This document shows, one piece after another, positions 1 through 8,743 of a DNA stretch of 8,743 nt. The position numbers and the translations under genes were made by a program. The stretch lies in the NCBI RefSeq assembly GCF_000701425.1, contig NZ_JNIW01000092.1, forward strand, positions 1 through 8,743, read 5' to 3'. How positions within the stretch are numbered: position 1 is the first letter of the stretch; each line of letters begins with the position of its first letter. The notes beneath the pieces are model-generated. The model searched no databases, was not told the DNA's origin, and worked only from the letters and a program-made list of their open reading frames with translations. The DNA comes from Deinococcus frigens DSM 12807. GTDB taxonomy: Bacteria > Deinococcota > Deinococci > Deinococcales > Deinococcaceae.

Positions 1-388
<388 letters not shown>

Positions 389-423
389 GTTCTTTACTCC
401 CTCCAAGTGGTGGATTCACACGC

Positions 424-446
424 AAAACCGCCCCTTTGATCGGGCG
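424..446 (-). terminator. Terminator-like hairpin in the tuf leader
   Basis: On the minus strand a 5-bp stem CGCCC/GGGCG (442-446 with 429-433, 8-nt loop) is followed by one G and then TTTT. It lies about 40 nt before the tuf start and downstream of the proposed tuf promoter, so if it works it would be an attenuator inside the leader rather than the end of the previous gene. The stem is short. Confidence 0.3.
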
Positions 447-562
447 TCCCCCGCGCATGCCGCAGGGTTCTGATGGTGTGACCCACATTGGGTTGATTCT
501 CGCCAGGGCAGTGTCCCGCCGTGCTGGCACGTTGCGCTGGAATCCAGACGCACCGAAGAAGA

Positions 563-591
563 AGGATACAGGAAATGGGGAATGATGGCAA
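563..591 (-). promoter_or_regulatory. Putative sigma-70-type promoter for tuf
   Basis: On the minus strand TTGCCA (586-591) and TATCCT (563-568) are exactly 17 nt apart, matching the consensus at 5 of 6 and 4 of 6 positions. It sits just after the terminator hairpin of the upstream membrane-protein gene. Transcription would start near 556 and leave a leader of roughly 170 nt before tuf. Confidence 0.6.
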
Positions 592-597
592 GTACGC

Positions 598-626
598 GAA
601 AGAGGCCCGAAATCTGCTTCCGGGCC
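598..626 (-). terminator. Rho-independent terminator after the small membrane-protein gene
   Basis: On the minus strand GGCCCG (621-626) pairs perfectly with CGGGCC (604-609) across an 11-nt loop and is followed by TCTTTC. It lies about 90 nt beyond the stop codon at 716 and immediately before the tuf promoter. Confidence 0.6.
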
Positions 627-715
627 ATAGCTGTGGGCATATCGGTTCGGACACTGAGGAGGTCCTGATCCGAAGCGGACCGCGCCAAGCTCAAGCCTTC
701 AGCACCTCCACTGCG

Positions 716-1153
716 TCAGCGCCGGGTATAGGCCATCACATCCCGATCGAACGCGCCGATCAGAATGAAGACGCCCAGCACCGTCCCGATGGGGAGGGCC
801 AGCAACGAGAGAACGCCGATCACGATGGCCGACACGCGGCCCCAGCTCCGGCCTTCCAACAGCGCGCGGCGCGTGAAATAGAGCCAGAGAATCAGCAGCG
901 CGAAGACGGCAAACGAGATCCAGAGGACCCATTGCAGTTGTTCCGGTGCGAGTTGTACCGGCGGTATCCCCGAATTTGAGAACCGTTCATTGATCTGAAG
1001 CATGACGTCGTTCAGCAAGGGACCGGAAAAAGGGACCGTCAGAAGTTGAAGAGCAAAGTAAAGGGTCCCGATGAGCAGCGGGAGCGTGATGAAAAGCAGC
1101 CGCTGTGGACGCGGGCCGGGTTGCTTTTGTTCTGGGGTGCTGGGAGCAGTCAT
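716..1153 (-). CDS. Small polytopic membrane protein of unknown function
   Basis: I do not recognise a named family. From the ATG at 1151-1153 the product is 145 aa: a short Pro/Gln-rich cytoplasmic-looking N-terminus (MTAPSTPEQK), then hydrophobic segments at about residues 19-41 (LLFITLPLLIGTLYFALQLL), 75-95 (WVLWISFAVFALLILWLYF), and two close ones near 107-135 (IVIGVLSLLALPIGTVLGVF). The tail is short and basic (AYTRR). Four membrane helices are likely. A GTG at 1193-1195 would give 159 aa; I prefer the ATG because the extra codons lie in a 14-bp direct repeat and lack a ribosome binding site. Neither start has a good one. A TACTCT box lies 8 nt before the ATG, which would fit a leaderless transcript, common in Deinococcus. 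It sits between fusA and tuf but after the fusA terminator, so it is probably not a translation gene. Confidence 0.75.
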   Translation of the reverse strand: MTAPSTPEQKQPGPRPQRLLFITLPLLIGTLYFALQLLTVPFSGPLLNDVMLQINERFSNSGIPPVQLAPEQLQWVLWISFAVFALLILWLYFTRRALLEGRSWGRVSAIVIGVLSLLALPIGTVLGVFILIGAFDRDVMAYTRR

Positions 1154-1183
1154 GACTGCCCAGAGTAACGCGCCCGCCTCCAC

Positions 1184-1213
1184 AAGGCTGGCCACAGAAA
1201 AGGCTGGCCACAG
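1184..1213. repeat. 14-bp direct repeat before the membrane-protein gene
   Basis: AAGGCTGGCCACAG occurs at 1184-1197 and again at 1200-1213, separated by two bases. It lies between the fusA terminator and the membrane-protein gene and covers that gene's alternative GTG start. It could be a small duplication or a protein-binding site. Confidence 0.8.
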
Positions 1214-1214
1214 G

Positions 1215-1238
1215 AAAAGCCCGCCGTCACTGGCGGGC
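1215..1238 (-). terminator. Rho-independent terminator of the rpsL-rpsG-fusA operon
   Basis: On the minus strand GCCCGCC (1232-1238) pairs perfectly with GGCGGGC (1219-1225) across a 6-nt loop and is followed at once by TTTT (1215-1218). It begins about 20 nt after the fusA stop codon. Confidence 0.85.
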
Positions 1239-1257
1239 CTTCTCCATTGGATCTGAT

Positions 1258-3360
<2,103 letters not shown>

Positions 3361-3492
3361 TAGACTCCCTGATAGGTAGGGGAACGTGTCTCGCCCCCCG
3401 GTGGTGCGCCGCGCTGTGAACGTCGCTCTCGTTGTAGAGGCGTCAGCTCACGGGCAGCGCCGATTGAACAGTCTGGAACCCTTCACGCGAGA

Positions 3493-3518
3493 TGGACGGT
3501 AGGAATGCCCACCGTCCA
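3493..3518 (-). other. Perfect 8-bp hairpin in the rpsG-fusA gap
   Basis: TGGACGGT (3493-3500) and ACCGTCCA (3511-3518) form a perfect stem with a 10-nt loop, 27 nt after the rpsG stop codon. No T-run follows on either strand, so it is a poor intrinsic terminator. It could be a processing or mRNA-stabilising hairpin, or a regulator-binding site. The rest of the gap (3361-3492) shows no gene and no clear promoter. Confidence 0.55.
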
Positions 3519-3544
3519 GTCATCGCTTCTGGGCGGAAAAACCT

Positions 3545-4015
3545 TTACCAGCGGTAGTGGGCATACGCGCGGTTGGCTTCCGCCATGCGCTCGATATCGT
3601 CTTTCTTCTTAATCGAGCCACCCCGGCCCTGCGCGGCGTCCATGATCTCGCCCGCCAGGCGCTCGATGGCGGTGCGCTCGGGGCGGCTGTCCACGGCGGA
3701 CATCATCCAGCGCAGGGTCAGGCTCTGCTGGCGGCGCACGCTGACCTCAACGGGCACCTGGTAGGTGCTGCCCCCGACGCGGCGGCTGCGAACCTCCACG
3801 CGCGGCTTGATGTTGTCCATGGCCTGCTTGAAGATCTTGAGGGACTCCTGGCCGGTGCGCTCCTGCACGACTTTCATGGCTCCGTAGAAAATACGGCTGG
3901 CAAGGTTCTTCTTGCCGTCTTCCATGATGCGGTTGATGGTGGCGCTGACCAGCACGTCCTGATAAACCAGATCGGGCTGGAGGGGACGCACTTCTGCTCT
4001 GCGGCGACGTGCCAT
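3545..4015 (-). CDS. rpsG: 30S ribosomal protein S7 (uS7)
   Basis: S7 is a primary 16S rRNA-binding protein that organises the head of the small subunit near the E site. The 156-aa product has the usual bacterial length. It starts MARRRRAEVRPLQPDLVYQD and shows the conserved NRIMEDGKK, GGSTYQVPVEV, ERLAGEIMDAA and KKKDDIERMAEANRAYAHYRW stretches. The ATG at 4013-4015 is preceded by AAGGAG with 6 nt spacing. It is second in the operon. In E. coli S7 represses its own operon by binding the rpsL-rpsG intergenic mRNA; here that gap is 149 nt and contains repeats and hairpins, so a similar control is possible but not shown. Confidence 0.98.
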   Translation of the reverse strand: MARRRRAEVRPLQPDLVYQDVLVSATINRIMEDGKKNLASRIFYGAMKVVQERTGQESLKIFKQAMDNIKPRVEVRSRRVGGSTYQVPVEVSVRRQQSLTLRWMMSAVDSRPERTAIERLAGEIMDAAQGRGGSIKKKDDIERMAEANRAYAHYRW

Positions 4016-4051
4016 GTTGAACTCCTTGGGTACTTGTTGGTTGCGCTGTGT

Positions 4052-4075
4052 TTAAGCGCGTGTTGCTTGATTCAT
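4052..4075 (-). CDS. Possible 7-codon mini-ORF between rpsL and rpsG
   Basis: ATG at 4073-4075 opens a reading frame MNQATRA ending in TAA at 4052-4054. A strong Shine-Dalgarno sequence GGAGGT (4083-4088) stands 7 nt before the ATG, as good as that of any gene in the window. The stop lies about 36 nt before the rpsG start. It may be a chance match, or a short translated leader that affects rpsG translation. The peptide itself has no recognisable features. Confidence 0.25.
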   Translation of the reverse strand: MNQATRA

Positions 4076-4091
4076 TGGCCTGACCTCCGGC

Positions 4092-4162
4092 GAACATGAT
4101 TGTTCTTGCCGCAAGGGGGCGTGCCGACTGTCCCTAATAAACTGTCCCTAGAAAAGCGGGAC
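4092..4162 (-). promoter_or_regulatory. Structured rpsL-rpsG intergenic mRNA with alternative hairpins
   Basis: Just after the rpsL stop, GTCCC in the minus-strand RNA (4158-4162) can pair with GGGAC at either 4144-4148 or 4130-4134. These two partners sit in a tandem repeat (TAGGGACAGT at 4141-4150 and 4127-4136, 14-nt period), so the two stems exclude each other. Two more small stems follow: CTTG/CAAG at 4105-4115 and GAACA/TGTTC at 4092-4105, sharing one base. This is where S7 acts on its mRNA in E. coli; a regulatory role here is inference. Confidence 0.4.
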
Positions 4163-4164
4163 GT

Positions 4165-4548
<384 letters not shown>

Positions 4549-4557
4549 GGTGAATCA

Positions 4558-4563
4558 CTCCTC
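4558..4563 (-). promoter_or_regulatory. Ribosome binding site that places the rpsL start at CTG
   Basis: GAGGAG on the minus strand lies 9 nt upstream of the CTG at 4546-4548. It overlaps no other candidate start, which supports CTG initiation of rpsL. Confidence 0.7.
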
Positions 4564-4786
4564 GTGTTCGGTGTTCAGAGATGCGTGAATCTTTCTCGGA
4601 AGGTGGGGCCAGCCCACGCGTACGGGGCCGGGCGACGGGTTGACAGGTCTTGCTTTGAGGTAATCACGCGCTCCTGGCGGACTTTACCGGACTGTCAGCA
4701 TCAGCCTGATGGGTCACTTGCCGGAGCGGCATGCCGAGAAACTCCTCGCGGTGCAACCCTGGACCGGGGCAGTTTTCAACCTTGAC

Positions 4787-4816
4787 ATGATACGCCGCGC
4801 GGGGGTGAGGGCGCAA
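4787..4816 (-). promoter_or_regulatory. Putative promoter of the rpsL-rpsG-fusA operon
   Basis: On the minus strand TTGCGC (4811-4816) and TATCAT (4787-4792) are 18 nt apart; the -10 box matches 5 of 6 consensus positions and the -35 only 3 of 6. Transcription would start near 4780, giving a leader of about 230 nt. The 4549-4877 stretch otherwise holds no gene; within the leader a small hairpin CATCA/TGATG is at 4699-4711. Confidence 0.4.
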
Positions 4817-4877
4817 GGGGAAAGAGGTTAAAAACTGCGGGTCTGGACTCCCGCCGTCACCGGGCAGAGACTGAGCT

Positions 4878-5303
4878 GTGAATGATGTACCAGATGATGT
4901 TCGGCGCTGGCCCACGAGGGAAGCCATCAAAAGTCTCAGCAAACGGTTTGGGCTGCCGAATTTGCCAGATATGCAAGATTGGCAATGGGAGGTTGGTGAG
5001 CAGAGTAGGGTCGAGGAATTGCTGGCCGCTTATGATTCTGGCGGGCATCCCGAGGACGAGCAATTCACGCTGATGGAGATCATGATCGAGTCTTTTAAAG
5101 ATACGGGCTGCCCAAGTCAGCATCCAGCTTGGCCGCGACTGCTGGCCCGGCTCGATCAGAGGATTGGGATCCACATTTCAACCGTCTGGTGTTGGGCTGG
5201 TATGGGAAACGCGCTGGATAATGTTTACAAGGTCATGCCAGCCATGCGCCAGCTTCTCGGCAAGCACCAAGCAGCATTCCAGAAACCACTTCCGCCGGAG
5301 TAA
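4878..5303 (+). CDS. Hypothetical protein, 141 aa, possibly acquired
   Basis: I cannot name a family. The product reads as a soluble, slightly acidic protein with no signal peptide or membrane segment. Notable parts are an N-terminal helix-like stretch (REAIKSLSKRFGLPNLPDMQ), a Trp-rich DWQWEVGEQ at about 35-43, and a middle block LLAAYDSGGHPEDEQFTLME. The C-terminal half has IHISTVWCWAGMGNALDNV and PAMRQLL. The general pattern resembles conserved uncharacterised bacterial proteins I half recall, but I assign no function. The start is GTG at 4878-4880, with only a weak GAGA upstream; no in-frame ATG lies near it. Codon choice is less GC3-biased than in neighbouring genes (many GAT, AAT, GGT, TTG), and the gene sits beside a tRNA, which would fit acquisition. 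It is divergent from rpsL and ends 43 nt before tRNA-Ser. A reverse-strand frame at 4857-5174 overlaps it, but looks less protein-like. Confidence 0.7.
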   Translation: MNDVPDDVRRWPTREAIKSLSKRFGLPNLPDMQDWQWEVGEQSRVEELLAAYDSGGHPEDEQFTLMEIMIESFKDTGCPSQHPAWPRLLARLDQRIGIHISTVWCWAGMGNALDNVYKVMPAMRQLLGKHQAAFQKPLPPE

Positions 5304-5318
5304 CTGCCGTGCTACACT
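5290..5318 (+). promoter_or_regulatory. Possible promoter of tRNA-Ser
   Basis: TACACT at 5313-5318 is a TAnnnT -10 box about 28 nt before the tRNA. The hexamer 17 nt upstream (TTCCGC, 5290-5295) is a poor -35 and lies inside the end of the preceding gene. Without this promoter the tRNA would depend on readthrough from that gene. Confidence 0.3.
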
Positions 5319-5346
5319 CCCGCTTGCCCATCGTTTGAACCGGCGC

Positions 5347-5436
<90 letters not shown>

Positions 5437-5450
5437 GAACAGAGCACTAC

Positions 5451-5486
5451 CGAGCGCCCCCACCCACATGGCGGGGGCGCTCGCTT
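5451..5486 (+). terminator. Strong hairpin terminator after tRNA-Ser
   Basis: CGAGCGCCCCC (5451-5461) pairs perfectly with GGGGGCGCTCG (5473-5483): 11 bp, 11-nt loop, 14 nt after the tRNA CCA end. Only CTTG follows, so the T-tract is weak, but the stem is very stable. Confidence 0.65.
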
Positions 5487-5560
5487 GACGGGACTGGTCC
5501 AGCAGATCTAATTCGGATTCAGTTTCCTCCTCCTGGCTGTCCTGTCCAGGGCAGCGCCCA

Positions 5561-5602
5561 TGAGAACGCCTGGCCGCCCGCTCGGATGTCCAGGCGTTCT
5601 CA
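5561..5602. repeat. 13-bp perfect palindrome with 16-nt loop
   Basis: TGAGAACGCCTGG (5561-5573) and CCAGGCGTTCTCA (5590-5602) are perfect inverted repeats. It lies between the tRNA terminator and the 3' end of the PLD gene, 73 nt past that gene's stop on the minus strand. No T-run follows on either strand. It could be a transcript-end stem for the PLD gene or one copy of a dispersed small repeat. The rest of 5487-5674 shows no gene. Confidence 0.65.
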
Positions 5603-5674
5603 ACACCTTTCAATCGGAGTCCGTATGACTGGTAGAGCTGCTCGCAGACGGTTGGGCAGAGGGCCTTGAGCCTT

Positions 5675-6685
5675 TCACGGCTGCCCCACGCTGGTTTCGG
5701 TCAGGAAGGGCGGCAGGACCACCTTCTCGGAGCGCGGCCAGTACTCGCGGTAGATCGAGGTGAATTCCCTGATCACCGGGGGGGCGGTGGTGGCCAGGTC
5801 ATACTCGGCCAGGCCCAGCGGTCCCTGCGTCCACGAGGAATAGTGCAGGTTCATGCTGCCCACCACCAGCATCTGATTGTCCACCAGAATGGCCTTGGCA
5901 TGGACCGGCGTGGGGAACCGGCGGGCCTCGAAGCGAGGGGCGGGGATGCCGCGCTTCCTCATCTCGCGGCCCAGGTAGGCCAGCGCAATACGGTTTTCAA
6001 TGCCGCCCAGGCCGCCCTCGTCGGTCATCAGGCGCACCTTGACGCCGCGTTCCAGAGCGTCCAGTAGGGCCGTCATGTAGGGCAGGCGGGCGCGCTCTGT
6101 ACACAGCGCTGGATTCAGCAGCGCGACCAAGCAACCCAGGTCCATGCTGAAGTTGACCTGGAGCAGGTCCACCCGGCTTCTGGCAGCCTCCAGCACGGCC
6201 ACCACCGCCTGATCGGCCTCGGTGAAGCCCTCGCGGCGGTACAGGCTGAAGACGCGCTGCGACCCCGCCGGTTGGACGTCACGGACCTCGGGCGGGCCGC
6301 CCCGGACGCCGCGTGCACCCAGACGGCAGCCCTGTTGCGGGTCGGCGGGGTCTGGCTCGGCAGCACATTCCACCACCTTGCTGCGGGTCCACAGGTCTTC
6401 AAAAACGGTCACGCCCTCCTGCGCCACCGGGCCGCGAGTGACCAGCGCCAGATCAAACAGGTTGCCCCCCCGGCCCGATAGATGATTGGGCGGGAAGTGC
6501 ATGTGGCCGTAATTGAAGCCCGCGCCCATCAGCAACTCGCCGTCGATGGCCAGCAGCTTGACGTGGCTGTGCGGAAAGGTGCCGGTGTAGTTGCCCAGCC
6601 GCACCTGCCACTTCAGGGCAGAATCATCCAGTGGCACGCCCGCTTCCGTCAGGTCACGCAGCGCGCCCCAGACCTCGGCCCCCAC
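5675..6685 (-). pseudogene. Phospholipase D-like gene, catalytic 3' part (out of frame with its 5' part)
   Basis: This is the C-terminal part of one gene whose 5' part is at 6649-8211. It carries both HKD motifs of the phospholipase D superfamily: HVKLLAID (H41, K43, D48 of the fragment) followed by GAGFN, and HAKAILVD (H262, K264, D269) followed by GSMNLHYSS. In a repaired 845-aa protein these are residues 550-557 and 771-778. The two histidines form the active site that hydrolyses or transfers phosphodiester head groups; cardiolipin synthases and related enzymes share this layout. The exact substrate cannot be told. Other family-like stretches are GTFPHSHVK, DLALVTRGPVAQ and LAEYDLAT. The first in-frame GTG (6683-6685) lies at the frameshift and has no ribosome binding site, so this part is probably not a separate gene. 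The stop is TGA at 5675-5677. Confidence 0.85.
6679..6683 (-). other. Frameshift site in a homopolymer within the PLD-like gene
   Basis: The plus strand has five C here (five G in the mRNA). With six G the codons read GAG TGG GGG GCC GAG GTC and the two parts of the PLD gene join smoothly (FEWGAEVW); with five they do not. Possible causes are a one-base deletion, phase variation, transcriptional or ribosomal slippage, or a base-calling error. Confidence 0.8.
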
Positions 6686-7938
6686 TCAAAGGAGGCCACC
6701 ACCGGGTAATTGCCCAGTGTCAGGCGAACGACGATACCGCCGGGATAGGCAGCGGGGTTGGCCTTGACACGCTGGTACAGCCCTCCCAGCGCCTTTGCCA
6801 GCGTCTGGCCTGGGTTGAGCTGGCCCTCTTCCCACTGCATGGTGGTGAACAGCACCTCGCGCTTGGCGCTCAGGACCAGCGCGGCCACGTCGTCAAAACC
6901 GCTGGCCGCCGCCGGGTCCTGGCTTTCCATCCCCTGTTCTATGGCAAGGTCTGCCGACGAGACCGCCTGAGTCGCGGCGGCGCTGGGACCGGGCATGCGG
7001 ATCAGGGGATAGACCGCGTTCTGGCACGACAGGTCCGGGCGGTCGCCCTGGGTGGTCACGCGCCACACCGCCCGCTCCAGCACGGTTGTGGGTTCAGAAC
7101 ATGCGGACAGGGCGCTGACATTCGCGGGCTGCGTCACGCGCAGGGGGGCCGGATTGACCGGGCGAGAGGTCACGAACTCGCCCAGCGTTCGGGTCAGGCC
7201 CAGCGCCGCCGTCAGCACCAGCAGCGAGAGGGTGGCGACGACATTGACCTGAAGGCGGCTGGCAACCTGCAACGGGTAGCCCACGCGCTTCTCCCCCACT
7301 TCCACGATGCGTGTCATGGCCCGGCGCACGCTGAGGCCCCAGGCCAGATGGATCACGCCCACCAGCAGCATGACGATCAGCACGAAGCCCCAGCCGCTGC
7401 GGATCACGCCCGAAACGCCCAGCAACGGGAACAGCAGCCCGCAGACCACGCCGCCCAGGGCTGCGCCCAGCAGTCCGGCCAGCGCGGGCCGCCAGACCTG
7501 CCCCAGCCTCACGGTCAGCAGGCCCAGCAGCAAACCCGCCAGCAGGCCGTACAGCGCCGCCACCACGCCCAGCAGCACGCTGAGGTGCAGGTTCCTGCCC
7601 AGCGCCCCCTGCTGGTACACCGCCGTTCCCACCAGGATCAGCAGCGCCGGGACCATCAGCACGCCCCCGGCCACCGCCAGCGCCACGCCCACGCGGTACG
7701 GTCTGGCGCGGGTCGGCACGCCCAGCGCCGTCAGCGACAGCGCCCCCGCGCTCAATGCCCCAATCAGGGCAAAGCCCGCCGTGACGGCCAGTAACGCCGC
7801 CAGCGCCGCCACATAGGCCCGCAAAAACACCTGCGCGTCGGGCAACGCTTCCACGGCGAGGCCAATCAACAGGCGGGCCAGCAACAGGGTCAGAATCACC
7901 CCAAAAATGGCGGAAGAAATTAGAACTCTCATGGCGGG

Positions 7939-7945
7939 CCTCCTC
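7939..7945 (-). promoter_or_regulatory. Strong internal ribosome binding site in the PLD-like gene
   Basis: GAGGAGG on the minus strand stands 6 nt before the in-frame ATG at 7930-7932. It may mark the true start of the gene (MRVLISSAIFG) or a second, shorter product lacking the first two membrane helices. Confidence 0.5.
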
Positions 7946-8223
7946 TGGCGGTCTCCTGGCCCGGCGGCGTACCACACCAGACTGACGGTCAACGTGATGC
8001 CCGCAAGCGTTGCCAGCATGGTGAGGACCAGCGTCCAGACGGGTCGCCGTTTGTTCCGTGCCGCCAGCCAGACCATCGTGGTGGTGGCCGTGATGCCGCT
8101 GATGGCCGCAAAGATGACCCTGAGCAGTTCGCGATACGAGGCATTTACGCCTGAGTATCTTGGATAGAAAACTGCCGAACGCCGAAAAACTCTTTGCAGC
8201 ACGCTTTTCATGTGGCGGAGGGC

Positions 8224-8252
8224 AGTGTAAAACAGGTGAGACGTCCCCTCAA
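8224..8252 (-). promoter_or_regulatory. Putative promoter of the PLD-like gene
   Basis: On the minus strand TTGAGG (8247-8252) and TACACT (8224-8229) are exactly 17 nt apart, each matching 4 of 6 consensus bases. Transcription would begin near 8217, only a few bases before the ATG at 8211, so the mRNA would be almost leaderless. That explains the lack of a ribosome binding site there. Confidence 0.5.
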
Positions 8253-8253
8253 G

Positions 8254-8743
<490 letters not shown>

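Larger units (their letters stand above)
6649..8211 (-). pseudogene. Phospholipase D-like gene, membrane-domain 5' part (frameshifted before the HKD motifs)
   Basis: Read from ATG 8209-8211, this 520-aa frame has about nine hydrophobic segments (roughly residues 29-49, 58-82, 97-117, 131-153, 173-199, 209-233, 242-268, 273-292, 323-341). They are followed by a soluble region with C371 and C396 and the start of a PLD domain (about 437-510, including LTLGNYPVV). After W510 it runs into unrelated residues and a stop, whereas the other frame continues as WGAEVWGALRDL. One extra base in the run at 6679-6683 would rejoin the parts into 845 aa. As written, the product has the membrane part and no catalytic motif. 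An alternative start, ATG 7930-7932 (M94), has a far better ribosome binding site (GAGGAGG, 6 nt), but the promoter lies upstream of 8211 and codons 30-93 look coding, with two membrane helices. It could be a real mutation or an assembly error. Confidence 0.8.

Noticed and set aside
521..979. A 152-codon plus-strand frame
   Set aside because: Mostly antisense to the membrane-protein gene, rich in Gln, Arg and Glu of low complexity, and it runs through the tuf promoter and a terminator.
4640..4666. TTGACA (4640-4645) followed by TAATCA on the plus strand as a promoter
   Set aside because: Spacing is only 15 nt, it points away from rpsL, and it lies over 200 nt from the next plus-strand gene.
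4857..5174. A 105-codon minus-strand frame upstream of the rpsL promoter
   Set aside because: It overlaps the plus-strand orphan gene, which reads more like protein. Some doubt remains, as neither has a strong ribosome binding site.
6631..7794. A 387-codon plus-strand frame antisense to the PLD-like gene
   Set aside because: Composition is dominated by Arg, Gln, His and Ala, typical of an antisense shadow of hydrophobic GC-rich coding sequence; no motifs.

Overview
The window looks like a GC-rich Deinococcus chromosome. EF-Tu, EF-G, S12 and S7 read like their Deinococcus-Thermus counterparts, small genes lean on TAnnnT -10 boxes close to the start codon, and a truncated transposase at the right edge resembles IS4/IS701-type transposases of Deinococcus. 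The genus is inferred from remembered protein patterns, not from a search.

Layout. From 1 to about 4850 all genes run on the minus strand and form a str-type translation cluster. Read in transcription order: promoter near 4787-4816, rpsL (S12), rpsG (S7), fusA (EF-G), a terminator just after fusA, a small polytopic membrane protein with its own terminator, then a separate promoter and leader for tuf (EF-Tu), which runs off the left edge. The gaps rpsL-rpsG and rpsG-fusA are long and structured. rpsL has no ATG, GTG or TTG near its conserved N-terminus and apparently starts at CTG.

From 4878 to 5483 two genes lie on the plus strand: a small unidentified protein with weaker GC3 bias than its neighbours, and a tRNA-Ser(CGA) with encoded CCA and a strong 11-bp hairpin after it. 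A 13-bp perfect palindrome follows at 5561-5602.

From 5675 to 8252 the minus strand holds one large gene for a membrane-anchored protein with two phospholipase D HKD motifs. It is broken by a one-base frameshift in a run of five C (plus strand) at 6679-6683, so the catalytic motifs are out of frame with the membrane part. A good promoter sits directly before it, abutting the stop codon of a small minus-strand ORF (8254-8457). The start of that small ORF runs into an insertion sequence whose transposase begins at 8445 on the plus strand and leaves the window at the right edge.

Most of the window is conserved translation machinery. I see no convincing novel multi-gene system. The best leads are the CTG start of rpsL, the frameshifted PLD gene, and the possible RNA switch and mini-ORF between rpsL and rpsG.
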